This document shows positions 48,150 to 61,400 of a DNA stretch of 64,000 nucleotides, in pieces. Position 1 is the first letter of the stretch. The number at the start of each line of letters is the position of its first letter. Position numbers and translations under genes: made by a program. The notes beneath the pieces are model-generated. The model had not been told where the DNA came from. It did not search any database and worked only from the letters and a program-made list of their open reading frames with translations. The stretch spans positions 52,473-116,472 of the forward strand of contig CAKJVC010000149.1 of NCBI GenBank assembly GCA_918026815.1. Direction: 5' to 3'. The DNA is from Chalara sp. BL73. Its lineage: Eukaryota > Ascomycota > Leotiomycetes > Helotiales.

Positions 48150-51100
48150 ATGCGGCTGCTCCATTCAAAAACGTACGAACTGCGTGAGTTCGTGGAGGAT
48201 GAAGCCAAAAAGGCAGAATATGCAATCCTTTCGCATACCTGGGACCTGGATGAGGTGACTTTCCAGGATATACAGTCTTGGATGGCGAGGTATACACGAA
48301 AGATTGGCTGGAAAAAAATCGAGTACTGCTGTGCGCAAGCGAGACAAGACGGCATCGAATGGATATGGGCTGACACTGTCTGTATAGACAAGTCAAGTAG
48401 CGCCGAGCTGTCGGAGGCGATTAACTCGATGTTCACTTGGTACCGCGACGCTAAAGTCTGCTATGCCTACTTGGCCGATATTCCTGCAACTAGATGGTCA
48501 ACACGTGACCACTACTCTTGCTTGCAGGACAGTAGATGGTTTTCAAGGGGGTGGACGTTGCAAGAACTCTTAGCCCCTCAGCGAATGATACTCTACGGAA
48601 CAGACTGGAACCAACTTGGTACCAGAGACGAATTAAGTGATCTGATTTCCCAGGTCACTGGGATCCATGTTTCAGCGCTTCAAGGTAATGAGAAAGAGAT
48701 AGGGAAATTCAGCGTCGCACAGCGAATGTGCTGGGCATCAAGGAGGGAGACCACAAGATCAGAGGATATAGCGTATTGCCTCTTTGGGCTCTTTGACGTG
48801 AACATGCCACTTTTATACGGAGAAGGTGGTAAGAAAGCGTTCATCAGACTCCAAGAAGAAATCATGAAAAACTCCGACGATCATACATTGTTTGCTTGGA
48901 CGGTGCCCGAAGAAATAGAGAGCCTTGCTGGAATGGTCAAAGAAGTAGGACTTCTTGCTGAGCATCCCGTATTCTTCCGTTCTTCCAAAGATGTTCTCTC
49001 GTTCCGAAGATGGGATGTCAGCGATACGTTTTCAATGACGAACAAAGGGCTTAGGATTACTGTACCCTTGACTGCGGACGCGGAAAGCCCTGAGAATTGG
49101 ATCGCATACCTTGATTGCCATCAGCTAAAGGATGAGCAGCGATGCGCTGTTGCAATTCCACTTCAACAACTCTCACGGGACGGAGATCAATTTGCGAGAG
49201 TTGCGCAAGCAACATTAGATATTCCGTTGAGCCTGGAGCATGATGTGCCGGCAGAGAAACGTGCGATATACATTCGTAAAGAAATTATCAAACCGGATGT
49301 TGCGTTTAGAGAAGGAGATGCCTACCGACTACGAGAATTTCAACTTCTCCAAACGCCATCAACCCACGAATTGGTAGAAAAGTATGGGTCTGCTAGGGAA
49401 GGCTCGAGTTCCCAGACGCTCCTCGCGCCTCCAAAGACAACCTCATATTGGATTGACCCACTCGCATGGGCTAATTGGCGTGTGGCCTGTCTATTTGAAG
49501 AGAAGGAATCAGTTTACAGAGCACAGACCTCTAGTTTTATCATCGTAATGGGCTACGATGCAAATGCGGGCAAACCATGGTGCGTTGTTGAGCCCTACGA
49601 TAATCAGTCCTTGCGTGATGTGTGGGATGCTGTGAGACATGGCAAGGACGACACTGCCAACAAGGTTTTATTGAAAGGAAGGTCAGTGATACGAGTGAAC
49701 CTGAAACCGGCTGTCGGAAATCCAGGAGTAGTTGAGGTATACATACAGTGCAACTATGGACTCAGGGATAGCAGCGATGATGCGGAATTGAGAAAGATGG
49801 ATCCTCTGTCTATATTTTCAGGTACTGATGGTGTTGCGGATATCTGCATGCACCTTGTCAAATATCTTGAAGATACTTGTGTAGCTCTCGAGGTTTTCAA
49901 AGACGACCAGCGCAAGAATAATCAGTCGGACCTTGCAGATCACGAGTCGAGCTCCGTAGCCATATATTCGAAAACAAAAGCATTCATCAAGGATCTCGAG
50001 GCACTTGGAGCTGCTAACAAGGCGATCCAGGCAGAATTTCACAAGCAGATTTCAGCGCCTCGTTCACGCATACCAGAGACGTTCTGGAAACAGACTGCAA
50101 CAAGTCTAAAGAACTGTCGCAAGGCGGCGATGGAGTTGAATAGGCTTTTGAGGGATATATATCGCAAGGCACCTAAATCACCCCGTGACATCACCCTCCT
50201 TTGTGAATCTCTGAATCTAGTACACAACGACTTTGGGAATAAGCAGCTCATACAATCCCTTGGCAATTTATCGATTTATCACAAAGTCCTCCACATGTTT
50301 CTACTTATAGCAATTCTGTAAGTTGCCAAAGCAATGAATTTCTATCATAAACCTAACCCAATACAGATATGACAACGAAGGAGGGCTAGGCGACCTCAAT
50401 CAACCATTCGATAAACTCTCACGAGAGGTTGAAGCTTGCCAATCACTGATTACTACCATGTTAAACACATCCCCGCCCTTTGAAAGGAGCGCTAAAAGTG
50501 ATAGAATCCATGAGTTGACGATCTGGACCGCCATAAATGATCTCCGTACCTCTGTAGACGCTGCGCTTACGGTTATGAAGCTGGAGACGAGCAACAAATA
50601 CTTTGAACTTCCCCAAACTCTGAGCTCCATCTTTACTGGGCAAAGCGATTTATTGACCAGCTTGAAAGAGCTTTTCTTTGAGACGCCAGCGGCAGTCCAA
50701 GACCATCAGCAGCGACGGTTTGTTCTATACGGAATTGGTGGATCTGGCAAGACGCAACTTTGTACCAAATTTGCGTGCGATAACCGCGATAGGTAAGGCT
50801 TCATACTGATTTCTATCTATCTCTGGATGGAGCTTATGCTGAACAGGTATTGGGGAGTTTTTTGGATTGATCTAAGCTCACCAGAACGTGCAAATCAGAC
50901 ATGTATACAAATTGCCAAAACTGGAGGAGTTGAACCTACGGTAACCGCAACTATGAATTGGTTATCCAGCCTTAAGAGAGAGTACCTACTCATACTCGAC
51001 AGCGCGGATGACCAAAGTCTTTCGCTAACGGATTATCTTCCCGGTGGCAGTGGTGGACATATCCTCATAACAACAAGAAATCCTTTTCACAAAGTATATG

Positions 51101-53256
51101 GCAATATTGGCCATAGGTATCTTGAACTTCAGGCTTTGAATACTGACGCCGCTTCCCTTCTCTTGAAAGCAGCCGTAGAGCCTTTGCCATGGAATGACAA
51201 CGTCGTATCACTAGCATCGAAAATCACTGAAGCTCTAGGACTTCATCCTCTTACAATACTCCATGCTGGTACTGCCATCCGAAATGGAATCTGTACGCTT
51301 GATACTTATCTAAACTACCATGATCGAAGCCTACGGAGAATTCGAGCCAGGGGCATTCAACGGTTTGAGCATTTTCGTGGCAGTGACAAGAACCACAGTA
51401 TTTATGCTAGCTTTGAGATAGCCTATTCCAATATCACGAGCAAGGACACACCAGAGTCAGAAGATGCGATCCAGTTATTGAAGGTCTTCGCCTTTTTTCA
51501 CTACAAGGACATCCGGTTTGACATTCTAGAAAGAGCCATCCAGAACCCTGCAAAGGAAAGAGGGCAGCGGCAAAAAGAGGATGAGAAACACCGCCTGAAG
51601 GAGATTGAGGGCAAGCCCAGAAGACTAGGCTGGTTTCGAACGTTACCATCCTCGCTACTGACATGGATGTTGGCAAATCGCACTCCACCTGTATTGCCCG
51701 ACGCCATCCGTGATGGACAGTTGTTGCGTCACTTTGACCCCGACCGGCTACGATCTGCTTTGAAAGAGCTGGTGCAAACTTCGCTCATTGTCCACAATGA
51801 CTCACAAAATAGTGATAGCTACTCGATGCATCCTCTAATTCACAAATGGGCCCGTGAAAGGCCGGGCATGAGTGTAGCAGAGCAGGCAATATGGTCAGAA
51901 GCTGCTGCTACAATGCTCTCTGATTCTCTTCTCCTCCCTCCACTGGGCAGCGCACCAGACGAGGAAGCGTTTCGCGCCTCCGTTCTTCCCCATGTTGAAC
52001 ATGTTCTAGCTTGCCAAAGATCAATTCGTGATCGTATATCATATTCTAGTAAAGTCGCAAGAGGACTGCTACGGCGGTGGTTCAACCTTTCCTATACCAT
52101 GACGGCGGCTCGGGCTATCATCTACATGAAGTTTAGCCTCGTTCTTGCGCAGGGAGGTCTTTTCTCGGACGCCCAGGAGCTTCAAGAACCCGTGAAGGAC
52201 TACCTATTGAAAGTGCTGGGAATCGAGCACAAGTCTACAAGGCACGTCATGCTTGGTTTAGCCAACACTTATATGAACTTGGGGGAGTGCTACCAGGCTC
52301 AAGACATTATGACCAGAGTTCTTGAGGCCTGCGAAATTGTATTGGGTTCAGACGATCACGAGACGGTCTTTACCAAAGGTATTATGGCCGAAACCCTGTT
52401 CAAGCAGGGCCGCTATACCGAAGCACGTAAGCTACAAGAGGAAGCTGTTGTTGGCCTGACGGATGTCAAAGGTCGAAGCCATGAAGACACTCTCACTGCA
52501 ATCGACGACCTGGGAATCACGATTATGCACCTCCGAGAAGATCTTAGAGCGGCTCAAAGATGTCACCGTGAAGCGATGAACGGGCTGGAAGCCATTCTCG
52601 GTCCGGACCATTTCAAGACTATCAAGGCTAAAGAGAATCTGGCGGTAGTCGCAGTGTATATCCCAGGAGAAGATCTAAAATCCGCAGTAGCCATGATCGA
52701 TAAGGTTTTGGAAGTCCGAAAATCGACATGGGGCGGAAACCTGCCCCATAGGCTCCTCCTTATGCTCTCAGCTATGCTCAACAAAGCCAAGATTAAATGC
52801 GCTTTAACCGAATTTGACGAGGCGGAGCATCTCATTAGGAACGCACTACAGCTGGCCGAGAGAAACTTTGAACCTGAACATCCTGCTCTCATGATTGGGA
52901 AGTGTAGCTTAGCCAAAGTCCTCAACGAAAAGAAGGAGTGGGAAGAAGCCGAGAAAATTTTACTCGAGGTGATTGAACATTTCAGGGACAATCGATTTTC
53001 TCGGCAGGACCATCATCTTTATCGATTCGAGGCTATGAAGGAGCTCTCCAAATGCTACAGGTTACAATGCCGAACAGAGGAATGTCTGGACCTGTGTCAT
53101 GAGATTCTCGGAAATCTCAAGCTGATCAACCGAGAGTGGCACCCGATTGCTAAGGAGGTAGAGGTAGAACGGAGAACACTAACCAGGGAGGAGGATGAAA
53201 TGATGTCTAGTTTAGAGGTAGAAAATTTAGAGGCAGAAAAGAGCAGATTTGACTGA
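48150..53256 (+). CDS. HET-NB-ARC-TPR protein (fungal NLR)
   Basis: Three exons (48150-50317, 50367-50792, 50847-53256) encode 1667 residues. The N-terminus is a HET domain (PF06985): MRLLHSKTYELREF, YAILSHTWDLDEVTF, WIWADTVCIDKSSSAELSEA and the RGWTLQELLAP block, followed by EDIAYCLFGLFDVNMPLLYG at about 210-230. Residues 550-840 are largely helical. The NB-ARC/NTPase module has Walker A GIGGSGKT (845-852), Walker B YLLILDSADD (911-920) and ITTRNP. From about residue 1270 to 1600 there are TPR-like repeats with 42-residue spacing (GLANTYMNLGECYQAQDIM, AETLFKQGRYTEARKL). Such proteins act as intracellular receptors that trigger heterokaryon incompatibility or programmed cell death; the TPRs sense the ligand, the NB-ARC oligomerises and HET executes. 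The locus is intact, without stops or frameshifts. Confidence 0.93.
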
Positions 53257-54612
53257 AGTTAATATCAGTACTTTAGTTAATAGTAATTAACAATATAATA
53301 AATAAAGGAGAATCAGCCGAGCTCGGACACGTTGTAGAAACAACCGTCAGGTTAGCATTTCAGCTTTCACCGAATAATTATACCCACAAGAGGCACCTAA
53401 AACAATCGAATTTTACCAGCCTGAAGCGTCTAGCATTTTATGCATAAGCGGCTATAATCACATTCCTCTCCCAGAGGGATGCATACCAGTCGGACTCAGA
53501 AGAGAAAATCCGGCCAGGAGACCGGCAGGCCATCGACGCCCGTCCAAACAGCCGTGGTTATAAGCCCCAGAAGTCTCTATATAAACATTGCTAGCCAGCA
53601 AAGAAGCCTTTCCATCTCCCCTTTCTTCAAAATCCTTTGTCCTAAATTTTATCCAGCCGTGAATCGACTCAACTCACTTGCCACATAACACGCCAGCCAA
53701 CCTTCACAGCAACCATGAAGAACCAAGTTTTTAGTTTTTTTTAAAAAATTTTTTAAATAACGCTCTAGTCTTTAATTGAAACGATGTGTTGAACACCACC
53801 GCGCAAGAACCACCATGTAAATAAACCCTAGACGAATGATTCTAAACTGGGTATCATGCCCAAGAACCAAGAAACCACGCTTGGAAGTCAAAAAAAAAGT
53901 ACAATTAAAAGTTCGAAATTAGGAAGGGGGGGCCGGGAGGAGGAGGAAAGTCCAAATCTCAGATTTCAAAGGCGATAAATTGTAGGATACATGAAATTCA
54001 GGCTCTGAAAGAGGCGAAGATGTTTTGCATGAGACGATGTGAAACAAAACAAACTATAGAGGAGCGGGCGGCTGACCGCATGGAGAAACACCTGCATAGA
54101 ATGGGGCCCCGCTCAAATGCAGAGCTGACGTGCATTAGCCTTATCCGGTGTTACGGTCCCGCATGTAGATGCGAGGATTACATGATGTGAAGTGATTCGA
54201 TTATTTGAGAGATGCGGAGTGATTTAACCCTGACACATTGGACGCAGGGAATACGTCATTCGCCATGGAGTTCACCAAAGAAATACGCTCAAAGTGCGAT
54301 TATGTCTATAACATTATGATTTAAAGAAGCACCTATTGGGGTATGTAATGCGCCAGATTGATATAACTCCTTCGCTCCATATCCCAGCCCTCCTTCACGC
54401 CTTTGCTGTTCGCAAGATAGCCCAACCCAATAGAGCCAATTGATTATACACATTTTTGAGAATCGTCTAGAAGAAATAAAAGGAGAATGCCGCAGACCCA
54501 AGCTCAGCTGCAATGCTAGCTTCACGATCTTTGCAGACATGACCACAGAGCTCCACCACATGCGAACACGTTACGAAGCGAAGATGGTACGTGTCTGATC
54601 TATGCTTGGATG
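53257..54612. other. intergenic between convergent genes
   Basis: The NLR (+) and PMA1 (-) genes converge here. The right-hand part is the likely 3' untranslated region of PMA1. It contains an A/T palindromic tract at 53733-53760. I see no gene. Confidence 0.45.
53733..53760. repeat. A/T-only palindromic tract
   Basis: A run of T, then A, then T, then A residues, which could form a short stem or act as a nucleosome-free spacer. No gene function is implied. Confidence 0.6.
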
Positions 54613-57600
54613 TTATGTGGTCTTCTCGTGCTGTGTGGACACTCGTTGAAGCGAGACAACTATGAAACGTATCAGTAACAACTCCAAGCGAAATTATGCG
54701 AGCATGACTTACCAAAGTCTTCAAGAGATCTCTGGCTCTTCTTTGGTGATTTTCCATGCATGAGGTTATCAAATCCAGTACTGTCCTGAAGAAGATAATA
54801 GACACCGCCCATAACGCAGAAAACACCGAAAGAAAAGATCCAGACTCGTACCACAGCAACGATTGAGGTTCTACCACCAACAAACCAACCGAAGATGGTG
54901 AACAGGGTTGCGATGATGTCGACGACCAAAATTGCGCCGCTCAATTGCCACGAGGGAAGAGACGACCAGAAAGGACCATTGGCTCGTGTAATGAAGATCA
55001 GCCAGTTCTCAGTTAGAGAAATTTCCAAGAACAAAACCTCATCAATGACACCGAAATTCTGGACAATACCTCCATCCTTTCCTTGAACGATCATTGTGGT
55101 AAGAGTGATCCAGGTGCCGACAGCGAGCACGATCCCAAGCAAGACAGACATACCCCAAAGTTTTGGCAAGTTCCACTTGACAGGAGTCTTAGAGAAGGGA
55201 GCATTGTCGTACGCAATGGCCAAGGTAGCAACATCGGCGAAAATAGCGATGAAGACAACCAGTTCAATATTGAGAGATTCGTTCATGATGGCGATCCACA
55301 AGCCGAGGAATATCTCCAAATGGATGGACAAAGCAATACGATAGACAACGTAGGCGTACATGCGGTGAAAGATCTGGCGGGAGGTCTTGAGAGCATCAAT
55401 GATCGCACCAAGACCAGGAGCCATAAAAACAATATCAGCAGCCGAACGAGCAGCATCAGATGCACCTTCCACAGCAATGCCAGTATCTGCCTTCTTGAGA
55501 GATGGAGCATCATTAACACCATCACCAGTCATGGCCACCAAATAACCACGTTGTTGAAGGATCTGGACGACGTTATACTTGTGCTGAGGGAAGACTTCGG
55601 CAAAACCATCCGCAGCCTCGACGAAATCGTAGACTTCGGAACCAGGCATTTCTCCTCCGCCATTATCGCCAAGTCCAAGTCGCTCAGCGTTGTAGACGTT
55701 AGTACCGAGACCCAGTTGCCGAGAAGTTTCACGAGCAATGCCGACAGCATCGCCAGTTAACATCTTGATAGATAAACCAAGAGTCTTGGCCTCGTTGATA
55801 GTACGTGCAGTGTCATGACGAGGGGGGTCAGAGCAAGGCATAATACCAAGAATTTCCCATTGGCCTGCACCACGCTTTCGAGCAACACCAAGAGATCGGA
55901 AGCCGCGAGTTGCAAATTCAGCAACCTTATTCTTGTATGCCTGGTCAATATCGTCAGGGATCGGATGATCCTCCTCAACGGTTTTCAGCACAAAGAGAGG
56001 CGCGCCTTTGACACAGATGATGCGTTCGCCTTGTGGCGACTCGACTACAGCCTGGACCTTTTTGGAGACGGGATCGAATGGATGGAATTCGCGTACTGTG
56101 TACTTGGAGAGAACTGACTTGGCACGAGGATAGTATCGGAGAGCTTTAAGAAATGCCTTGTCAATCGCATCTATACCCTTCTTCTTGCGAGTGGCGGCCA
56201 AACAGGCAGTTAGCATGAGGTCGTCAGGCTCAACACCCGGCACAGTGAAAGGTTCGGCCAAAGAGAGCTTGTTCTTCGTAAGGGTACCGGTTTTGTCAGA
56301 ACAGAGAATTTCAACCCCAGCGAGAGATTCAATAGCAGACAGCTTCTGGACGATGGCTTTTTTCTTCGCAAGATAAGCGGCCCCAACCGCCATTGTAGTT
56401 GTTACAACCGCAGGAAGTCCAACGGGAACACCAATGATGGTAATAGCAAGGGTATGCTCTAGAATAAGGACGATTGGGTTCGATCTATAGAAAGATGAAA
56501 CCCAGACCACTAGATTAGTAAAAACAACCAAAACCAGGAGAACAAGGCCAATTCCATTCAGAACTTCAGTAAAATGGCCAGGTCCTGATCCAGCTTGGTT
56601 GACAAGAGACGCGGCACGACCCACAAATGTATTGTCACCAGTTGAGGTAATAACCAAGAAAGCTTCACCGCGCTTGACTACAGAAGTGGCATAGCATGAA
56701 TCGCCTTTGTGCTTATCGACAGCAAGAGACTCTCCAGTGATTGACGATTGATCTATTTGCAAGAAAGCATCATCGGTGACAATTTTGCCGTCGGCTGGGA
56801 TGATAGTTCCCTATGAGATGCATTAGGAGGCGGTATCACAAGATCATGCACATGTATAAACTTACCTCTTCAATCTGAAGAATATCTCCTGGAACAACCT
56901 CTGGCGACTCAATTTCGAAAAGTCTGCCGTCACGCAGGACGACCGCCTTCAAAGCAAGTCCCTTCTTCAATTCCTCCACAACTGATCCGGCTTGATATTC
57001 TTGAATGAACCCAACCGCGGCATTAAGCAGAAGTAGCGCGCAAATGACACCAAAGTCTACCCAGTCCTCTAGACCGGCGGCAAGAACAGCAGCGGCCTAT
57101 GATGAAATTTGTGTTAGTAAGCATACCCAGAACGTTTGCGCTTCATACAAGCATTATAGCAGGCCATGGAAGAAATTCGGCTAGCAGTGCACAATATGGT
57201 GCGAGTGTGAAAGGAAGAGGGATTACTAGGGGGAGGTGGCATGAGGAGAAAGGGCTTTTGGCGGTCGTGCACATACCTCCATAACGAACTGAATCGGACC
57301 AACGAAGTACATGCAGAACTTCAGGATCAGGTTCTCCTTTTCTTCCTTCATCTGATTCCAACCCCACTTCTTCCGACGTTGGTGAACCTCCGCATCTGTG
57401 AGACCTATGCGAGTGTCTGTTTGTAACAGGTCCTCAGGTACAATACGTCCTCCAGTTGTTCCCACAGCTTGCTCGTCCTCTTCCTCTTCGCCGGCTTGCC
57501 CATCCTCTGATTCAAGCTCGTCTATCAGCGCGTCCATGTCTTGAATGTCTTCGTCGTCATCATCAACTCCATCTGTGACAGAGGGCTTCTGAGGCGATCG

Positions 57601-57708
57601 GTCACGGTGTGCAGCCTTCTCGTTGAAATGGCCAGACTCTATGTTGGTGTTGAGGTGATTGGGGGGGTTCGAGGAAGAATTGCTGGAGTAATCGGCGTGG
57701 TTATCCAT
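54613..57708 (-). CDS. PMA1: plasma-membrane H+-ATPase
   Basis: Four exons (57277-57708, 56866-57096, 54713-56810, 54613-54659) encode 935 residues. The acidic N-terminus ([19 protein letters not shown]) is typical. P-type ATPase motifs follow: the phosphatase TGES in DQSSITGES, the phosphorylation site DKTGTLT at Asp393, [19 protein letters not shown] and [14 protein letters not shown]. The membrane core has [24 protein letters not shown]. The last exon supplies the autoinhibitory end [16 protein letters not shown], with the Ser-Thr pair that is phosphorylated in response to glucose in yeast Pma1. The enzyme exports protons and sets the membrane potential used for nutrient uptake. The last acceptor at 54660 was chosen because it rebuilds this conserved tail; reading through the donor gives an unrelated ending. 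The first intron (57097-57276, 180 bases) is longer than the others. Confidence 0.97.
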
Positions 57709-58450
57709 TGTGAAAAATTAATTGCTGAGTTGAGCGCCGCCCAGGTCTCTGCGTAGAGAAATTAAAGAATAGTAAAACCCCACAAGGCGCGCGACGAGCA
57801 GGTTGGTCCTGCTAGTCAGCGATAGAAGAAGTGAATGAAGACTCGAAACTATTTTCAATTTTAGAATAGATTCTAGATAATGAAAGAAGGACCATGGAAG
57901 GTAGGACAGGGAGAGACGAACGGGAATTGAAGATGGTTAGAGGTTGTGGAATTGGAGAATGGTCGAGTGGGAGGAAATAATTTTGGGATGGGGAGCCTTG
58001 GGAGATTTTAAAGACGAAGGCAGAATCAGGCCAATTGATAGGATGACGGAAAGTGGGAAAGGGCGGGCAGCGGCGACGGTGGTAGGGGGGGGGCCAAGCT
58101 AAGGCCTGGAATGGCTACTGTAGGGATTAGTGGTTTAGTTCTAGGGTGCGACCAGGGCAACACCAAGGCCAGGGCAGGCTGGCAGGTGCAGGGGGGGGAT
58201 CTCTACGCGGGGGGAGGCACTATAAGTCTGGGCCGGAATGTATGTGGGTGTGACTTTTATTTAAAAAAAAGAAAAAAAAAAAAATTGTACAGTAGCATAG
58301 CAGCTAATACACACTCTCAATCACACACTGGAAAAACTAGAGAGAGACCAGTAATCCCACCGCTCGACAGTCCTGTCCCCTAGAATTAGCTAAGGAAAGC
58401 TACAAAAACCCTAACGTCTGGAAAGCACCAAACTCTATCTTGGTACGGTC
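57709..58450 (-). promoter_or_regulatory. PMA1 promoter and leader region
   Basis: Upstream of the minus-strand PMA1 start. It holds purine/pyrimidine-rich DNA, G-runs at 58085-58093 and 58191-58197, and the A-rich tract listed next. Long pyrimidine-rich leaders (on the coding strand) are common for highly expressed fungal genes. No specific operator was identified. Confidence 0.4.
58261..58284. repeat. poly(A)-rich tract
   Basis: An A-run interrupted by a single G, about 550 bases upstream of the PMA1 start (poly(T) on the coding strand), a typical nucleosome-depleting promoter element. Confidence 0.6.
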
Positions 58451-61400
58451 CACCACATTTCGCAAACGTAGCTAGTATGCTGCGGCAGAAGTGCTACCTC
58501 TCAAGCTCAGAAAGGATACTAGTCTATAACTAAAGCTTGAAAGCCATTATTCATTAGTGAGCACAATCAAAAACCACCTACCAGCCAAGCTTAACTGAAA
58601 AAGCCCCAAGCATGCCTTGAACACAGAGATATGGACAAGCCTTTCTTGGCAGTATACTCCTCCCAATTTCTGGTCCTTACTTGCTATCTCCATAGTAGCA
58701 TCTACGGCTCTGGAATGATGTTGCTTCCGCCACTACAGAAGCCGTGTCATTAGCGGCCCGAATGGGTTTGGTGACCATACCTATTCGTCTCGAATCTGTC
58801 AATGTGATCTTGATATTGCGTCTTGGCCGTGGATCCTCTCTGCAAGTGGTGGAGTATCAGTGCTGTGCATTGCATTTGATGCTTGACATCTTGCATGCAT
58901 CCCAGCCCATCAATTAAATGCCGCCTCAAACCTTATGATCATGATGTCAACGACAAATACCCAAAAAAAAAACGTACCTCTCGCTCTAGGCAATCCCAAA
59001 CGATCACGCATATTCTAGCGTGAATCGCCATCATGCCAACGCTGCCTGCTTCTACCTTTACGACAGCGGCTTGGAGAACATTAGAGGATCTGTGTTCACA
59101 TAGGTGCATCGCGCGAGGGTGGAACGTACACATCAGAAGCCGTTGGTCACCCGCTCAATGACAGCTACGTTTTGGTTGTGTGCAGTACTCACTTGTACCT
59201 GTCCGTTCGACACGACCAGTCTCTTTCCATTCCAATGCAAGCACAGCCAAGTCATCCCCAAGTCAGGAGGCATAGCGGAGAAGCAAGCAACCGATACTGA
59301 AGCTGGTTAGACACATAAGTACCTATGTATATGGCGGTGTTTGCGCTGTCGTGCTCCAGGATCTGCAAGGAAGCTTTCATCACTACGATTACACTTTGTC
59401 TTGATTACTGAGCACCAGTGCCACAACGTGGAACCGCCAAGTCTGGTTCATTTGTGTGACCCAAAAAGATCAACCATGACTCAACTACTCCCTAATCTTC
59501 ATTCATATGGCATAGTTCAGGGAAATATTTCGTTCATTTTGATCCAGACAAAATACCACAACTGGCAGCGGTTAGCCACATAAGTGACTAAGAAAATCGT
59601 ATATCCTTGACGATAGGTACTCTAGTTTCAGAAATGATTGATACAACCATGTGTGTACCTGCTCGGCCGAGTTCTGCGAAACATGAGTTTCGTGAAACTA
59701 CATAGAACACTATTACTTGGAACTTAGGTCTTGGAGTGACTTTTCTCGAAGGGGTGAAGGACGAGCACTATGTGCCCTTTAAGGTCTCAGCAAGGCTGAC
59801 GAATTTATTGAAGCCTTGCCTCGATGCAGAAGTCGGATGCAAGGCTTCGATATGAATCATGTTCAACGGCCAAGATCTGCAGGAACCTCGGTCGTCAAAA
59901 CCCTTGATACCGGCTATAATCCTACTACATGATCTTTGAGGCGCGGCTATTAATGGTTGGGCAAAATCGGATTGATCTTTTGGTATTTTTTATTTCATTA
60001 TTAAACGCATAAACTAAGAGTCTTCTCACACCACCAAAAATATGCTGGTCGTTATCACGGATAGATCCGCATTTAGCTTGCCCCACATCTTTTGGTAGAT
60101 CAGGGAGAGACTTTTAAGGGCTGCAACAAAACATCTAGTTTAAATTTTACTGTGTATCAGACAAGCTCAAGCGGGTCAGAGATGAGAAAGTCCGTCAAGT
60201 TCGCTATTGAAAAAGAAACTGAAATAAAATATTATTATTAGAGACCGCCTATTTCATGACGGCCCAAGCGCTGTCTGAAGCTCAACGATGATTGCGCTGC
60301 TGGAATCTAAGCCTCGGCCGCTCAGCATTTGTTATATCCGGTAGCCTCAGCTCATCAAAAACATTTCGTCAGCCTTTGCTATTGTCCCATTAGCCAAAGC
60401 ATCGTTGGTTCTGGATTGAACAAATAACCAGTAATCTTATCCTTGCCCCTTCATCCGCCCAACAAATGCGGAACGTATCATTTTCTTTGTAGTTCGCCGC
60501 TTAGTGATATTAGCGCTTTTTAGTCCGTTCTTTGCTGCTCCCAACCGTCTATAATAATGGCCTCCCTTGAGGCATAGGAAAATTCTATAATCGCCAGCAT
60601 TGTTGAGCCCCTTCCAATCAAGGTTTGGCCATTGCGGTGATGAGTTTTGAAAGTCGAGATTAGCTGTCTCTATCATCGCGATGGCTTAGCACCGGATGTT
60701 CGCACTATGGCTCCCGTCCAAGCATTGCGTTTTTTGCTGAGTAAATCTCAATTAGCCGCTAATTAAAGCTATCACACAGGGTAAGCCAGCGCAATACGCG
60801 GCCTTTGCTGCCAATACAAGACAGACTGTTAATGTCCCCACTCCACGCAAGGAAGCACCACCTGCTCCTTCTTTGAGAGCCAAAATTGCCGGCATGTCCT
60901 TTGTACTTCCACACGCCAGATGCCGGGCCAAATTTCTCTCAAAGGCTGTGGTTGGGGACACGCCTGCCATGCGGTAACTTCTTAATCTTGGTCATCCTGA
61001 TTGAGAATGCATGGTTCAATAATCTTCTTGCGTATTTATACTCAATGCAATACCTGACGCTCACATATTTATCCGTATTTTAAACGACGTCGATTCCCGC
61101 AAGCACAGTTTTGGGCGGAGTGAAAAGAATTTCGGTGTTTTTCAACGGGCTTGGTATAAGACGACCAAGACGCCAGAGAAGTAGGGATTCATCGAGGTGA
61201 AAGATTGGTACAAGGGGTGTTAAGCTCGGTTCTGGTTTCCTGAATTACACTTGATATCTAGACCTGTAATAATGTCTTCGTTTTATATTTAACGGCCCTT
61301 TGTAGGTATTCTCACAGCCCCGGGTGTTTGCACTATTAGCAGATGGGCAAAGTGCTGGATCTGACTGTTTTTCCAACTCATTACTGCCCTTGCTGTTGCT

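Noticed and set aside
57099..57302. Small ORFs within the first PMA1 intron
   Set aside because: They fall in an intron of a well-defined gene and have no family features.
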